Source: Bacteroidia bacterium
GTDB taxonomy: Bacteria > Bacteroidota > Bacteroidia > J057
Assembly: GCA_041391665.1 (NCBI GenBank)
Contig: JAWKNO010000002.1
Coordinates: forward strand, 868,001 to 932,000
Length of the DNA: 64,000 bases
Direction of reading: 5' to 3'
Made by a program: the position numbers and the translations under genes. Position 1 is the stretch's first letter. Every line of letters begins with the position of its first letter. The notes beneath the pieces were generated by a model, which saw nothing but the letters and a program-made list of their open reading frames with translations, made no database searches and was not told where the DNA came from. Shown in pieces: positions 53,647-61,218 of the stretch.

Positions 53647-54123
53647 ATGCGTTTCCTGGATAAATTCTCAGACCTGTTGTACAAAAGACAAAAATGGCTG
53701 GCTCCCGTAGCAGTTTTTTTGTTGCTATGTGCGATTTCCTTTCGCTTTAACCAGTCAGATACCCAATGGGTTTGGGATGGCTATCCATTTATTGCAATGA
53801 TTTTGACGCTGGGGGCTATTCTGGCAGCTATGATTTGGATCAGGATTGAAAGCAAAAAAACAGAAATCCGGATAGCCGATCTTAAGGTTAATTTTACCGG
53901 ACAGACTACCGATAGGGAAGAAAAGATTAATACTTTAAGCGAAAAACAAAAAGAAGTGTTTGAGCTCATTTCTCAGGGAAAGTCCAATAAGGAAATTATG
54001 AGTATTCTTTCGATTGAACAAAGCACCCTCAAAACCCATATCAATCAGTTATATAAAAAGCTGGATATCAAAAGCCGCAGGGAGGCCAGACTCATGGGAA
54101 AGACGAGGGATTTATCTGTATAA
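53647..54123 (+). CDS. Membrane-bound LuxR-type transcriptional regulator
   Basis: 158 aa from ATG 53647; an in-frame TTG at 53614 is less likely. Two transmembrane helices at about 18-33 and 48-66, with a short periplasmic loop (FRFNQSDTQWVWDGYP), are followed by a linker and a LuxR-type HTH: LSEKQKEVFELISQGKSNKEI, IEQSTLKTHINQLYKKL, and ending near 150. No phosphoreceiver or ligand domain is present, so the loop or membrane part is probably the sensor. The next gene encodes a stand-alone copy of this membrane part, and phased repeats lie between the two. Confidence 0.88.
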   Translation: MRFLDKFSDLLYKRQKWLAPVAVFLLLCAISFRFNQSDTQWVWDGYPFIAMILTLGAILAAMIWIRIESKKTEIRIADLKVNFTGQTTDREEKINTLSEKQKEVFELISQGKSNKEIMSILSIEQSTLKTHINQLYKKLDIKSRREARLMGKTRDLSV

Positions 54124-54127
54124 ACCC

Positions 54128-54165
54128 TTTTTCAACCCCGGTCTCAACCTTTTTTCAACCCTGGT
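54128..54165 (+). promoter_or_regulatory. Phased direct repeats, likely operator
   Basis: TTTTTCAACCCCGGT (54128-54142) and TTTTTCAACCCTGGT (54151-54165) match at 14 of 15 bases, 23 bases apart. A third CAACC lies between them, so CAACC starts at 54133, 54145 and 54156, 12 and 11 bases apart, about one helical turn each. They end 27 bases before the -7 box at 54193, the place expected for an activator. Confidence 0.7.
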
Positions 54166-54192
54166 TTTCTTTTCGCACCTCTTTGGTAAACG

Positions 54193-54200
54193 TACATTTG
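54193..54200 (+). promoter_or_regulatory. -7 box of the small membrane gene
   Basis: TACATTTG, a perfect TAnnTTTG, 36 bases before the ATG at 54237. No clear TTG -33 box is present, which suits a promoter that needs an activator bound at the repeats upstream. Confidence 0.6.
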
Positions 54201-54236
54201 GCTAAACAGATAACTATCTGATTAACCAACAACAAT

Positions 54237-54422
54237 ATGCGTAAAAGAAACTTATTCATGAGCACTACCATCATGTGCGGACTCCTCTGCTTTGCTTTTC
54301 GGTTTGACAGTGGAGGTGTTTACTGGTTGTGGGCCGATCACAAACCTGTGGCTATCATTTTAGCTATTGCAGCTTTTGGATTGGCCATAGGCTGGTACAA
54401 GACCTCCCATCAGCCACAATAA
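54237..54422 (+). CDS. Small membrane protein resembling the LuxR sensor part
   Basis: 61 aa, two helices. It lines up with the membrane part of the preceding LuxR-type protein: FAFRFDSGGVYWLWADHKPV against ISFRFNQSDTQWVWDGYPFI, with both flanking helices at matching positions. It has no DNA-binding domain. It has its own promoter and a strong terminator follows, so it is a separate transcript. It may compete with or report on the regulator; that is inference. Position, promoter and similarity make it likely real despite its size. Confidence 0.75.
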   Translation: MRKRNLFMSTTIMCGLLCFAFRFDSGGVYWLWADHKPVAIILAIAAFGLAIGWYKTSHQPQ

Positions 54423-54433
54423 ATATGGTGGCA

Positions 54434-54478
54434 ATTATGTGGGGCAGAAAGAATCCTTATTTTTGCCCCATATAATTT
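54434..54478. terminator. Strong hairpin, bidirectional terminator candidate
   Basis: AATTATGTGGGGCA (54434-54447) pairs with TGCCCCATATAATT (54465-54478), and further pairs (AGAAA with TTTT) close the stem to about 18 bp. A run of T precedes the right arm and another T/A-rich run follows. It ends the small membrane gene. It also shows that the VOC protein starts at 54490, after the hairpin. Confidence 0.75.
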
Positions 54479-54489
54479 ACTTTAATCCT

Positions 54490-54882
54490 GTGAAACAACA
54501 CATCGCCCAATTTGCCCTCGTCGTAGGAGATTACGACGAAGCGATTACTTTTTACACACAAAAACTCCACTTCGACCTGCTCGAAGATACCCCGTTGAGT
54601 GAAACCAAACGCTGGGTGAGAGTGAGACCCAAGGGTTCGGATGGCTGCGGCATCCTGCTGGCAAAAGCCGTAGGCGACGAACAAAAAAGCCGCATCGGCA
54701 ATCAGACTGGCGGGCGCGTCTTTTTATTTCTTTATACCGATAATTTTGACCGGGACTTTCAGAATCTTCAGGATCAGAATATTACAATCGTCAGGCCACC
54801 TTCCGTGGAAGAATACGGCAAAGTCGCAGTTTTTGCAGATTTGTATGGAAATCTGTGGGATTTGATTGAGCCAGTCAAATAG
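54490..54882 (+). CDS. VOC/glyoxalase-family protein
   Basis: 130 aa from GTG 54490, the normal length for one VOC unit; an earlier GTG at 54439 would put the start inside the terminator hairpin. It has IAQFALVVGDYDEAITFYTQKL at the N-terminus, and the beta-alpha-beta-beta-beta order ending in VAVFADLYGNLWDLIEP. Metal ligands (Glu/His) are not all visible, so it could be a dioxygenase-like, lyase or non-catalytic binding member of the fold. Substrate unknown. Confidence 0.8.
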   Translation: MKQHIAQFALVVGDYDEAITFYTQKLHFDLLEDTPLSETKRWVRVRPKGSDGCGILLAKAVGDEQKSRIGNQTGGRVFLFLYTDNFDRDFQNLQDQNITIVRPPSVEEYGKVAVFADLYGNLWDLIEPVK

Positions 54883-54913
54883 AATCCAGGGCCGAAAGAT
54901 CTCCCATTCTACG

Positions 54914-55708
54914 TTATGTATTCTTTTTTCGCCGGGCGTTCATTCTCAGCCCGACAATCACTGCAACCAGCAACAGCACAAACGGCCAGATATTGACCAG
55001 AAAAACGAAAAACAGAATCAGGTTTTCCCATCCGTTTTTGAAGCCCTGTGCAAACTTTTTCCCAAAAGATTTGTCCAGCGGAGTCGATTCGTAGAAAGTG
55101 AGGGTGAGCGTGGAAAAAGAAACCCTGTTTTCCAGATATTTCATGCGCCCCTCTATGGATTCGATTTCAACGCGCAATTCTCCGCCTTGTTTTTCAATTT
55201 CCAGGATTTCTGTTACGGTATTGGCTTTTTTCAGGAGTTCGGCGTATCGCGCTTCCAGCGCTTTTTTCGTCTTCAGGCGGGCTTCTATATCGAGGTATTC
55301 CTCTGTGACGTCTTTCACATCAATTTCCTTACTGTCAAACTTTTTGATGCCCGCTGTAGCCTCGCGCAACAGATCATCAAAGTGGCCGGCGGGAATACGA
55401 ACGACCATCGTGACGGTTGTTCTTCCGGGAGAATTGTAAGCCTGGTCGCTGGAAACATATCCGCCGTATTTATTTACCGCCCTTAAAACCGCGTTTCTGC
55501 TGGAGTCAATCGAAGGCGTTTCAAACCCGACCCGACCTTCTGTGATCAGTTTTCGTTCGACCGCGGGTTTTTCCGGCTCAACTGGTTGATCTGTGAGCAA
55601 TTTTTGCTGTGTGTTTTCCGCGGGAAAACTTTGGTCGTAATCCTGTTTGTCGCAGCCAATAGTTGCCAGGAGAAAAATAAGTGCAAAAAATCTGGTAATT
55701 TTTGTCAT
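54914..55708 (-). CDS. DUF4349-domain lipoprotein
   Basis: 264 aa from ATG 55708. A lipobox (ATIGC near 19) makes it a lipoprotein. DUF4349 features: RKLITEGRVGFE, the coiled-coil VTEEYLDIEARLKTKKALEARYAELLKKANTVTEILEIEKQ (about 140-180), FSTLTLTFYES and a C-terminal transmembrane helix (about 235-255). These proteins are inner- or outer-membrane-associated and of unknown function; the coiled coil suggests assembly with itself or a partner. It is the last of three minus-strand genes in this region. Confidence 0.85.
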   Translation of the reverse strand: MTKITRFFALIFLLATIGCDKQDYDQSFPAENTQQKLLTDQPVEPEKPAVERKLITEGRVGFETPSIDSSRNAVLRAVNKYGGYVSSDQAYNSPGRTTVTMVVRIPAGHFDDLLREATAGIKKFDSKEIDVKDVTEEYLDIEARLKTKKALEARYAELLKKANTVTEILEIEKQGGELRVEIESIEGRMKYLENRVSFSTLTLTFYESTPLDKSFGKKFAQGFKNGWENLILFFVFLVNIWPFVLLLVAVIVGLRMNARRKKNT

Positions 55709-55785
55709 AGCACTCAAGCTAAGCAATTTTCTATCGAATTGCCCTCCTATAGTAAGTGAATATTTTGCCTAAAGAAAACTTTCTC

Positions 55786-56115
55786 CTATTGCGCTTCCGG
55801 AACATCACCAATCGCTGCCAATACATCCTCGGTTACATCTTTTCCACCTGACAAGTTGGTGTAAATGGAACCTATAGTATAGATCGGTCCCCAGGGAATG
55901 CCCCACCAGCCCAGTACAAGACTTAGCAAAGTAAAGCCAAAGCTATACTTCAAAGGCGATTCATCGGCTCTGATAAAATAGATATCGCTACCGCGTTTGA
56001 AGGTCATTAAAACAATAGAGATACAATACTGAAAAATGACAAATTTTGCACCTTCGCGCAATTCGCGGTTGATCTCTCCCGTTGTGAGACCTTCAATGTT
56101 TTTGATTTGTGGCAT
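55786..56115 (-). CDS. Conserved small membrane protein, unknown function
   Basis: 109 aa. One or two hydrophobic segments (FVIFQYCISIVLMTF and FGFTLLSLVLGWWGIPWGPIYTI), with SDIYFIRADES between them and SGGKDVTEDV at the end. This WWGIPWGP-type protein is seen as a small conserved family but has no known function. ATG at 56115. Upstream the next gene (56187-56798) has its own promoter; whether they share a transcript is unclear. Confidence 0.7.
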   Translation of the reverse strand: MPQIKNIEGLTTGEINRELREGAKFVIFQYCISIVLMTFKRGSDIYFIRADESPLKYSFGFTLLSLVLGWWGIPWGPIYTIGSIYTNLSGGKDVTEDVLAAIGDVPEAQ

Positions 56116-56186
56116 TTTGGGAATTATAATAAGTAAGGTAAAACTTTTTTGATATGAAGCTTTAGGACGTGATATCCCCTGAAAAA

Positions 56187-56798
56187 CTAGTCCAAAACCT
56201 CGATTTTTGATATGATGTTAAATATTCTGTATTCGCTGATCCTGGGATCAAAAAACTCCTGAGCTATGTAGGATATTCTTACAGATTTTTCCAGCAGATC
56301 TTTGTAAGAATCAATGAGTTCTGTATTCGATTCCACAAAAGTAATCCAATAGAATTTGACAGTTTTTCCCGCATCGTCTTTTACAGAAAAAGTGACGAAA
56401 AAATCATCTTCTATGGATGTGATTTTTCCAGTTAGGCTGTATATCTGGTTTGTCGGTTCAATTTCCGAATCTTCGGTTTCATCGTCCATGTTTGCCATTT
56501 TCACAATGACTGACGGGCAAATCAGGGCCATTTTCATTCCGAGTACTTTCCCCAGTTTTTCTCCGTCTGTTACAATATTATCCAAATCAATATCCAGATC
56601 TGATTTGATTTTTTTCTTATAAGGTCCGGCTGCCTGAATCATACAAAAGCCCGCTTCCATATAAAAACTTTCTCTGTCGAGTCCATCGGGAATTTTGTCG
56701 ACACATTCACAGGATTCTGCGGCAATTTTTTCCAGGTAATCCTGCGCATAACCGTTAATACCGAGAAATATCAAAAGGATACAGGTGAATATTTTCAT
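56187..56798 (-). CDS. Putative secreted protein, unknown function
   Basis: 203 aa. The N-terminus MKIFTCILLIFLGINGYAQ is a signal peptide. The first part has three Cys (CECV at 30-33, FCMIQAA near 52), the second part (about 115-200) alternates beta strands (SLTGKITSIEDDFFVTFSVKDDAGKTVKFY). No family recognised. Its promoter contains a palindrome (see 56839-56862). Confidence 0.7.
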   Translation of the reverse strand: MKIFTCILLIFLGINGYAQDYLEKIAAESCECVDKIPDGLDRESFYMEAGFCMIQAAGPYKKKIKSDLDIDLDNIVTDGEKLGKVLGMKMALICPSVIVKMANMDDETEDSEIEPTNQIYSLTGKITSIEDDFFVTFSVKDDAGKTVKFYWITFVESNTELIDSYKDLLEKSVRISYIAQEFFDPRISEYRIFNIISKIEVLD

Positions 56799-56838
56799 AA
56801 GGAATAAATAATGGGTGGTATTTTGCCGTCTTTTTGGC

Positions 56839-56860
56839 TATTTGGCTGTGAAGCCAAATA
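56839..56860 (-). promoter_or_regulatory. Palindromic site over the promoter of the secreted protein
   Basis: TATTTGGCT, four bases, AGCCAAATA: a perfect 9+9 inverted repeat. It overlaps the -7 box TATATTTG (56855-56862 on the minus strand), and TTTG lies exactly 20 bases upstream (56883-56886). A repressor bound here would block the promoter. Confidence 0.6.
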
Positions 56861-56886
56861 TATAATGAAGGGTCTGTTTCTCCAAA
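56855..56886 (-). promoter_or_regulatory. Promoter of the secreted-protein gene
   Basis: Minus strand: TTTG (56886-56883), 20-base spacer, TATATTTG (56862-56855), a full match to the Bacteroidota vegetative promoter, about 55 bases before the ATG at 56798. Confidence 0.7.
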
Positions 56887-57020
56887 ACCAGGCAGGAGTA
56901 TTTTGTAGAAAGCGAATGGATTTTAGGTAAAAATTCACTTTATTGGTTCAGGATGAACCTAACTTTTTATTACCTTAACTCTGATTTTTTGTCCTTTCGT
57001 CAGAACTATAACTTACTATT

Positions 57021-58643
57021 ATGAACCGAAGAGAAATTCTTAAACATTTATCTGCCTTTCCCATTGCAGGAGGCATGTTATATGCAGAATCGCTGCACGG
57101 AGCACCGGCTGCCGAAAATGCGCTGGTAAATTCGATTCTGGATGCTGAAAATATCTACGAATCCATTGGGGTCGAAACGATCGTCAACTGCCGCGGTACC
57201 TTTACCATTCTTGGCGGATCGATCGAAAGACCCGAAGTTCTTGCCGCTATGGAAGCTGCTTCAGGATATTTTGTTCAATACGATGAAATGGCCTATGGTA
57301 TTGGCCGCCGGCTGGCCGAGCTTACACAGGCAGAATGGGGCATGGTGTCTGCGGGCTGTGCTGCCGGACTTAAACACGTCACCGCTGCCTGCGTAACGGG
57401 CGGAAATCCCGAAAAACTTATTCGCATTCCCGACCTTACCGGACTGGAAAAAACCGAGGTCATCATACCCCGTTATTCGCGCAACGTGTATGACCATGCG
57501 GTGAGAAATGTTGGGGTTACGGTCATCACTGTAGAAACGCCGGAAGAACTTCGCAATGCCATTTGCTCGCGCACAGCAATGATTTATCTCGTGGCAGGCG
57601 GGGAGATGGACAAGGGGCAGCCGCTTTCGCTCGAAGTTATCGCAGAAGCAGCCAAACCGCTCAATATCCCGGTTTTGGTGGATGCCGCTGCTGAAGATCT
57701 GACGATCCCCAATGTCCACCTCAAACGCGGTGCAACAATTGTCGCTTACAGTGGCGGAAAGGCCATCTGTGGTCCACAGTGCGCCGGCCTGCTGCTCGGT
57801 GACAAAAACCTGCTTATGTCTGCGTGGCAGGCAAGTTCGCCGCACCACGGCCCGGGCAGAGACAACAAAGTGGGAAAAGAAGAAATGCTCGGCATGCTCG
57901 CAGCCGTTGAGGCCTGGACTAAACGCGATCACGCCGGAGAATGGAAAACCTGGCTTTCCTGGCTGGGGCAAATATCTGACCGCCTCACAAAAATCGACGG
58001 CATCACGGCATCTGTGCAGGAACCTGAAGGTTTGTCCAATCACGCACCAACACTCATTGTATCTTGGGATCCTGAAAAACTCCACATCACCGGCGATGAG
58101 GTGGCAGAAGATCTTGCCCGGAAAAAGCCCCGCGTTGCCATTGGAAGCCGTAGCCGGGAAGGAAGTACTTCGATTACCATTACGCCCAGCCAGATGAAAG
58201 CGGAGCAGGTAAAACTGGTAGCAGACCGCCTGCATGGTGTGCTGTCTCAAAAACGCAAACCCAAATCTGCAGCGCTGGAAACCCCCACGGTTTCTGTCAG
58301 CGGACATTGGGAGGTGGAAATGGAGTTTTTCACCAGCAAGAGTATGCATAAGTTTTTTATTGATCAGGATGGAAACTGGATACAGGGCACGCATCAAAGC
58401 GATTTTTCTATGACAGAAATTGTCGGAATGGTGGAAGGCAATAAGGTAAAACTGAGAAGCTCGCACCGCAAACCAGGAGACGGTATTACTTACTGGTTTT
58501 CCGGCGAAGTAAAGGATAATGTGATGACAGGCTCTGTATTTTTGGGCGAATACCTTACCGCTAAATTTTCTGCCAAACGGGCTGTCTACAAATCTGAGCG
58601 CAGACCTATTGTCATTCCCGGCGGACCACCACTTGCAACCTGA
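57021..58643 (+). CDS. Exported SelA-like PLP enzyme with C-terminal beta domain
   Basis: 540 aa. It begins with NRREILKHLS and a hydrophobic, small-residue stretch, a Tat-like signal. The core (about 45-420) is a fold-type I PLP enzyme of the SelA/D-glucosaminate-6-phosphate ammonia-lyase class: the PLP Lys247 lies in YSGGKAICGPQ, and GIGRRLAE, VSAGCAAGL and PVLVDAAAED are the usual blocks. An extra domain of about 100 residues (HWEVEMEFFTSKS ... YWFSGEVKDNV ... FLGEYLTAKFSAKR) looks like a small beta-barrel. Tat export would suit a PLP cofactor loaded in the cytoplasm. It starts an operon with two amidohydrolases. Its substrate is unknown; a lyase or ammonia-eliminating reaction is likeliest by family. 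Confidence 0.85.
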   Translation: MNRREILKHLSAFPIAGGMLYAESLHGAPAAENALVNSILDAENIYESIGVETIVNCRGTFTILGGSIERPEVLAAMEAASGYFVQYDEMAYGIGRRLAELTQAEWGMVSAGCAAGLKHVTAACVTGGNPEKLIRIPDLTGLEKTEVIIPRYSRNVYDHAVRNVGVTVITVETPEELRNAICSRTAMIYLVAGGEMDKGQPLSLEVIAEAAKPLNIPVLVDAAAEDLTIPNVHLKRGATIVAYSGGKAICGPQCAGLLLGDKNLLMSAWQASSPHHGPGRDNKVGKEEMLGMLAAVEAWTKRDHAGEWKTWLSWLGQISDRLTKIDGITASVQEPEGLSNHAPTLIVSWDPEKLHITGDEVAEDLARKKPRVAIGSRSREGSTSITITPSQMKAEQVKLVADRLHGVLSQKRKPKSAALETPTVSVSGHWEVEMEFFTSKSMHKFFIDQDGNWIQGTHQSDFSMTEIVGMVEGNKVKLRSSHRKPGDGITYWFSGEVKDNVMTGSVFLGEYLTAKFSAKRAVYKSERRPIVIPGGPPLAT

Positions 58644-58650
58644 TAAAATC

Positions 58651-59964
58651 ATGAAAAATAAAATGAATGCGGGTAATCCGGGGGCTTCGAGTGCCCTCAG
58701 CCCCCGGTTTTTTCGAAGCCACTGGTTGTTATTGCTGCTAATACTGATTTTTCCCGTTTTTCTTCAGGCACAGCAGTATGATCTTCTGTTAAAGGGCGGT
58801 CATGTAATTGATCCGAAAAACAGTATCAATGCAGTAATGGATGTAGCGATCGCGGATGGGAAAATCGCGGAAGTTGCCTCGGTAATTTCCGCTGATCGGG
58901 CAAAAAAGGTAATTGATGTCGGTGGAATGTATGTGACACCGGGCTTGATCGATATGCATGTCCATGTATTTATGGGCAATCAACCGGGCGCATATATCGC
59001 CGATGGTGCTACCAGCGTTGCGCCTGACGGCTTTACTTTCCGTTCGGGGGTAACGACTGTGGTGGATGCTGGTTCCTCCGGCTGGCGCAATTTTCGCCTG
59101 TTTAAGGCGCAGACCATTGACCTTGCCCAGACACGTGTGCTTGCCCTGCTCAACATTGTAGGGGGAGGTATGGAAGGTCGGTTTGAAGAACAGGATACCG
59201 AGGATATGAATCCGGTGATGACCGCTCATATGATTCAAAAGCTCTACCCGGAAATCATCGTCGGAATAAAATCTGCGCATTACTGGGGTGATTTTACTCA
59301 GGTTGACAAAGCCGTAGAGGCGGGAAAACTCGCCAATGTGCCGGTTATGGTGGATTTTGGTGAACATGACCCGCCTAATTCGATCGAATCATTATTTATG
59401 GAACATCTGCGACCGGGTGATATGTTTACGCATACGTTTTCCTATGGTCCGACCCAACGCGAAACGATCGTGGACGAAGACGGAAAAGTAAAGCCCTTTG
59501 TGTTCGCTGCGCAGAAGCGGGGGATTGTTTTTGATGTCGGCCATGGTGGCGGTGCTTTTTCCTGGCGTCAGGCGGTCCCTGCCACCCAGCAAGGATTTAA
59601 GGCCAATGTCATCAGTACAGACCTTCATACCCAAAGCATGAATAGCGGAATGAAAGATCTCACGAATGTGCTTTCCAAGTTTATGGCGATGGGGTATACA
59701 TTGCCGGAAGTCATCGAGCGCGCGACCTGGGCACCTGCCAATGTCATTCACCGCCCTGAACTGGGCCATCTGAGTGTGGGAACAGAGGCAGATGTGGCGG
59801 TTTTTACTTTGAGACAGGGCGATTTTGGTTTTGCAGATGTCCGTAGAATCAAATATAAAGGCACTCAAAAACTCGAAACGGAGCTTACCCTTCGCGCAGG
59901 GCGCATTGTCTGGGATTTGAATGGGATCAGCATGCCGGTTTATGAGCCGGGAAAAAAACAATAA
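58651..59964 (+). CDS. Exported amidohydrolase (EF_0837/AHA_3915 type), copy 1
   Basis: 437 aa from ATG 58651; an earlier start at 58609 lies inside the PLP gene. The signal peptide follows a short basic lead (WLLLLLILIFPVFLQAQ, about 25-41). The amidohydrolase metal site: HVH at 103-105, the Lys in GIKSAHYWGDF, His in FGEHDPP and in THTFSYGP, and the Asp in STDLHTQS. The family often lies beside SelA-like PLP enzymes and hydrolyses N-acyl or amide bonds of small metabolites. It lies 7 bases after the PLP gene and 8 before its paralogue. The exact substrate is unknown. Confidence 0.85.
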   Translation: MKNKMNAGNPGASSALSPRFFRSHWLLLLLILIFPVFLQAQQYDLLLKGGHVIDPKNSINAVMDVAIADGKIAEVASVISADRAKKVIDVGGMYVTPGLIDMHVHVFMGNQPGAYIADGATSVAPDGFTFRSGVTTVVDAGSSGWRNFRLFKAQTIDLAQTRVLALLNIVGGGMEGRFEEQDTEDMNPVMTAHMIQKLYPEIIVGIKSAHYWGDFTQVDKAVEAGKLANVPVMVDFGEHDPPNSIESLFMEHLRPGDMFTHTFSYGPTQRETIVDEDGKVKPFVFAAQKRGIVFDVGHGGGAFSWRQAVPATQQGFKANVISTDLHTQSMNSGMKDLTNVLSKFMAMGYTLPEVIERATWAPANVIHRPELGHLSVGTEADVAVFTLRQGDFGFADVRRIKYKGTQKLETELTLRAGRIVWDLNGISMPVYEPGKKQ

Positions 59965-59972
59965 CAATCGTT

Positions 59973-61205
59973 ATGAAAACCAGGTATCATTGGTTGCCGG
60001 GGATCATTGTGTGTCTGTTTCCCGTGTGGATTTTTGCTCAACCTGCCGATATCCTTTTGAAAGGCGGGCACGTCTTTGATCCCAAAAACGGGATAGATGC
60101 TGTGATGGATGTGGCCATATCCGATGGGAAAATCCAACGGGTGGCATCGGATATCCCGGAAGCCGGTGCAAAAAAGGTGATAGATGTTTCGGGTTTTTGG
60201 GTAAGTCCCGGGTTAATCGACATCCACACCCATGTATTTGTAGGCAGTAAATCCGGCCAGTTTGCCGATGGGGTAAACAGTCTGTCTCCCGATGACTTTA
60301 CGCTGCGCTCGGGGGTTACTACGGTCGTGGATGCCGGTACCTCAGGCTGGCGCAATTTTGCGCAGTTTAAGGCTCAGGTTATCGACCAGTCCAAAACGCG
60401 CATCCTCGCGTTTCTGAATATCGCAGGCTCCGGCATGAGTGGCAATCCTACCCAACAGGATGTCGAAGATATGGATGCGGCCAAAACTGCTGCTTCCATT
60501 CGGGAATACCCTGAAGTGATTGCCGGCGTCAAAATCGGTCATTATGAAGGGCCTGAATGGACTCCGTTTGACCGGGCTGTTGAAGCAGGACAATTGGCCG
60601 GTGTACCTGTTTTTGTGGAGTGCCATCTTCCACAGTATTCACTGGAAGATCAACTGGCGAGAATGCGCCCCGGCGACATGATTACCCATTCCTATGAAAA
60701 GGTCTCTGAACGGATGTCAGTCATTGATGATAATGGTCAGGTGCGTCCGTTTGTCATGGAAGCAAAAAACCGGGGGGTGTTATTTGACCTTGGCCATGGT
60801 GGCGCCGGCTTCTGGTTTAGTGAGGCAATCCCTGCGCTGCAACAAGGGCTCTGGCCCAATTCTTTTGGCACCGATATGCACCGGTTTAGCGTCAACGCCG
60901 GGATGAAAGACCTGCTGAATGTTATGTCCAAATATCTGGCCATGGGCATGCCGCTGGAGGACGTGTTGATTCGTGGCTCCTGGTACCCGGCAAAAGCCCT
61001 GAAAAGAGAAGATTTGGGCAATTTGAGTGAAGGTTCTGTGGCAGATATTGCTGTATTGGCGCTGAGGAAAGGGAAATTTGGCTTTACTGACGCTGGCGGC
61101 AACCGGATCACCGGAAAGCGAAAGCTGGAAGCAGAACTGACCATCCGGGCCGGGAAAATTGTCTGGGATCTGAATGGAATCTCTGCCCGGGAATTTAAAA
61201 AATAG
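59973..61205 (+). CDS. Exported amidohydrolase, copy 2
   Basis: 410 aa, clearly a paralogue of the preceding protein: both have KGGHV(I/F)DPKN, AVMDVAI(A/S)DGKI, AKKVIDV and PGLIDxHxHVF (here LIDIHTHVF). The metal-site residues are conserved: Lys in GVKIGHYEGPEW, His in VECHLPQYS and THSYEK, Asp in GTDMHRFS. An N-terminal signal peptide is visible. The tandem copy suggests divergence to a second substrate, or a heteromer. It lies 13 bases before the next gene. Confidence 0.85.
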   Translation: MKTRYHWLPGIIVCLFPVWIFAQPADILLKGGHVFDPKNGIDAVMDVAISDGKIQRVASDIPEAGAKKVIDVSGFWVSPGLIDIHTHVFVGSKSGQFADGVNSLSPDDFTLRSGVTTVVDAGTSGWRNFAQFKAQVIDQSKTRILAFLNIAGSGMSGNPTQQDVEDMDAAKTAASIREYPEVIAGVKIGHYEGPEWTPFDRAVEAGQLAGVPVFVECHLPQYSLEDQLARMRPGDMITHSYEKVSERMSVIDDNGQVRPFVMEAKNRGVLFDLGHGGAGFWFSEAIPALQQGLWPNSFGTDMHRFSVNAGMKDLLNVMSKYLAMGMPLEDVLIRGSWYPAKALKREDLGNLSEGSVADIAVLALRKGKFGFTDAGGNRITGKRKLEAELTIRAGKIVWDLNGISAREFKK

Positions 61206-61218
61206 CCTTTTCAAAACT

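Noticed and set aside
57261..58652. Long open frame on the minus strand inside the SelA-like gene (463 codons)
   Set aside because: The plus-strand gene has clear PLP and signal motifs; the opposite frame has no recognisable domains, and its product is rich in Cys, His and Phe, typical of an antisense reading.
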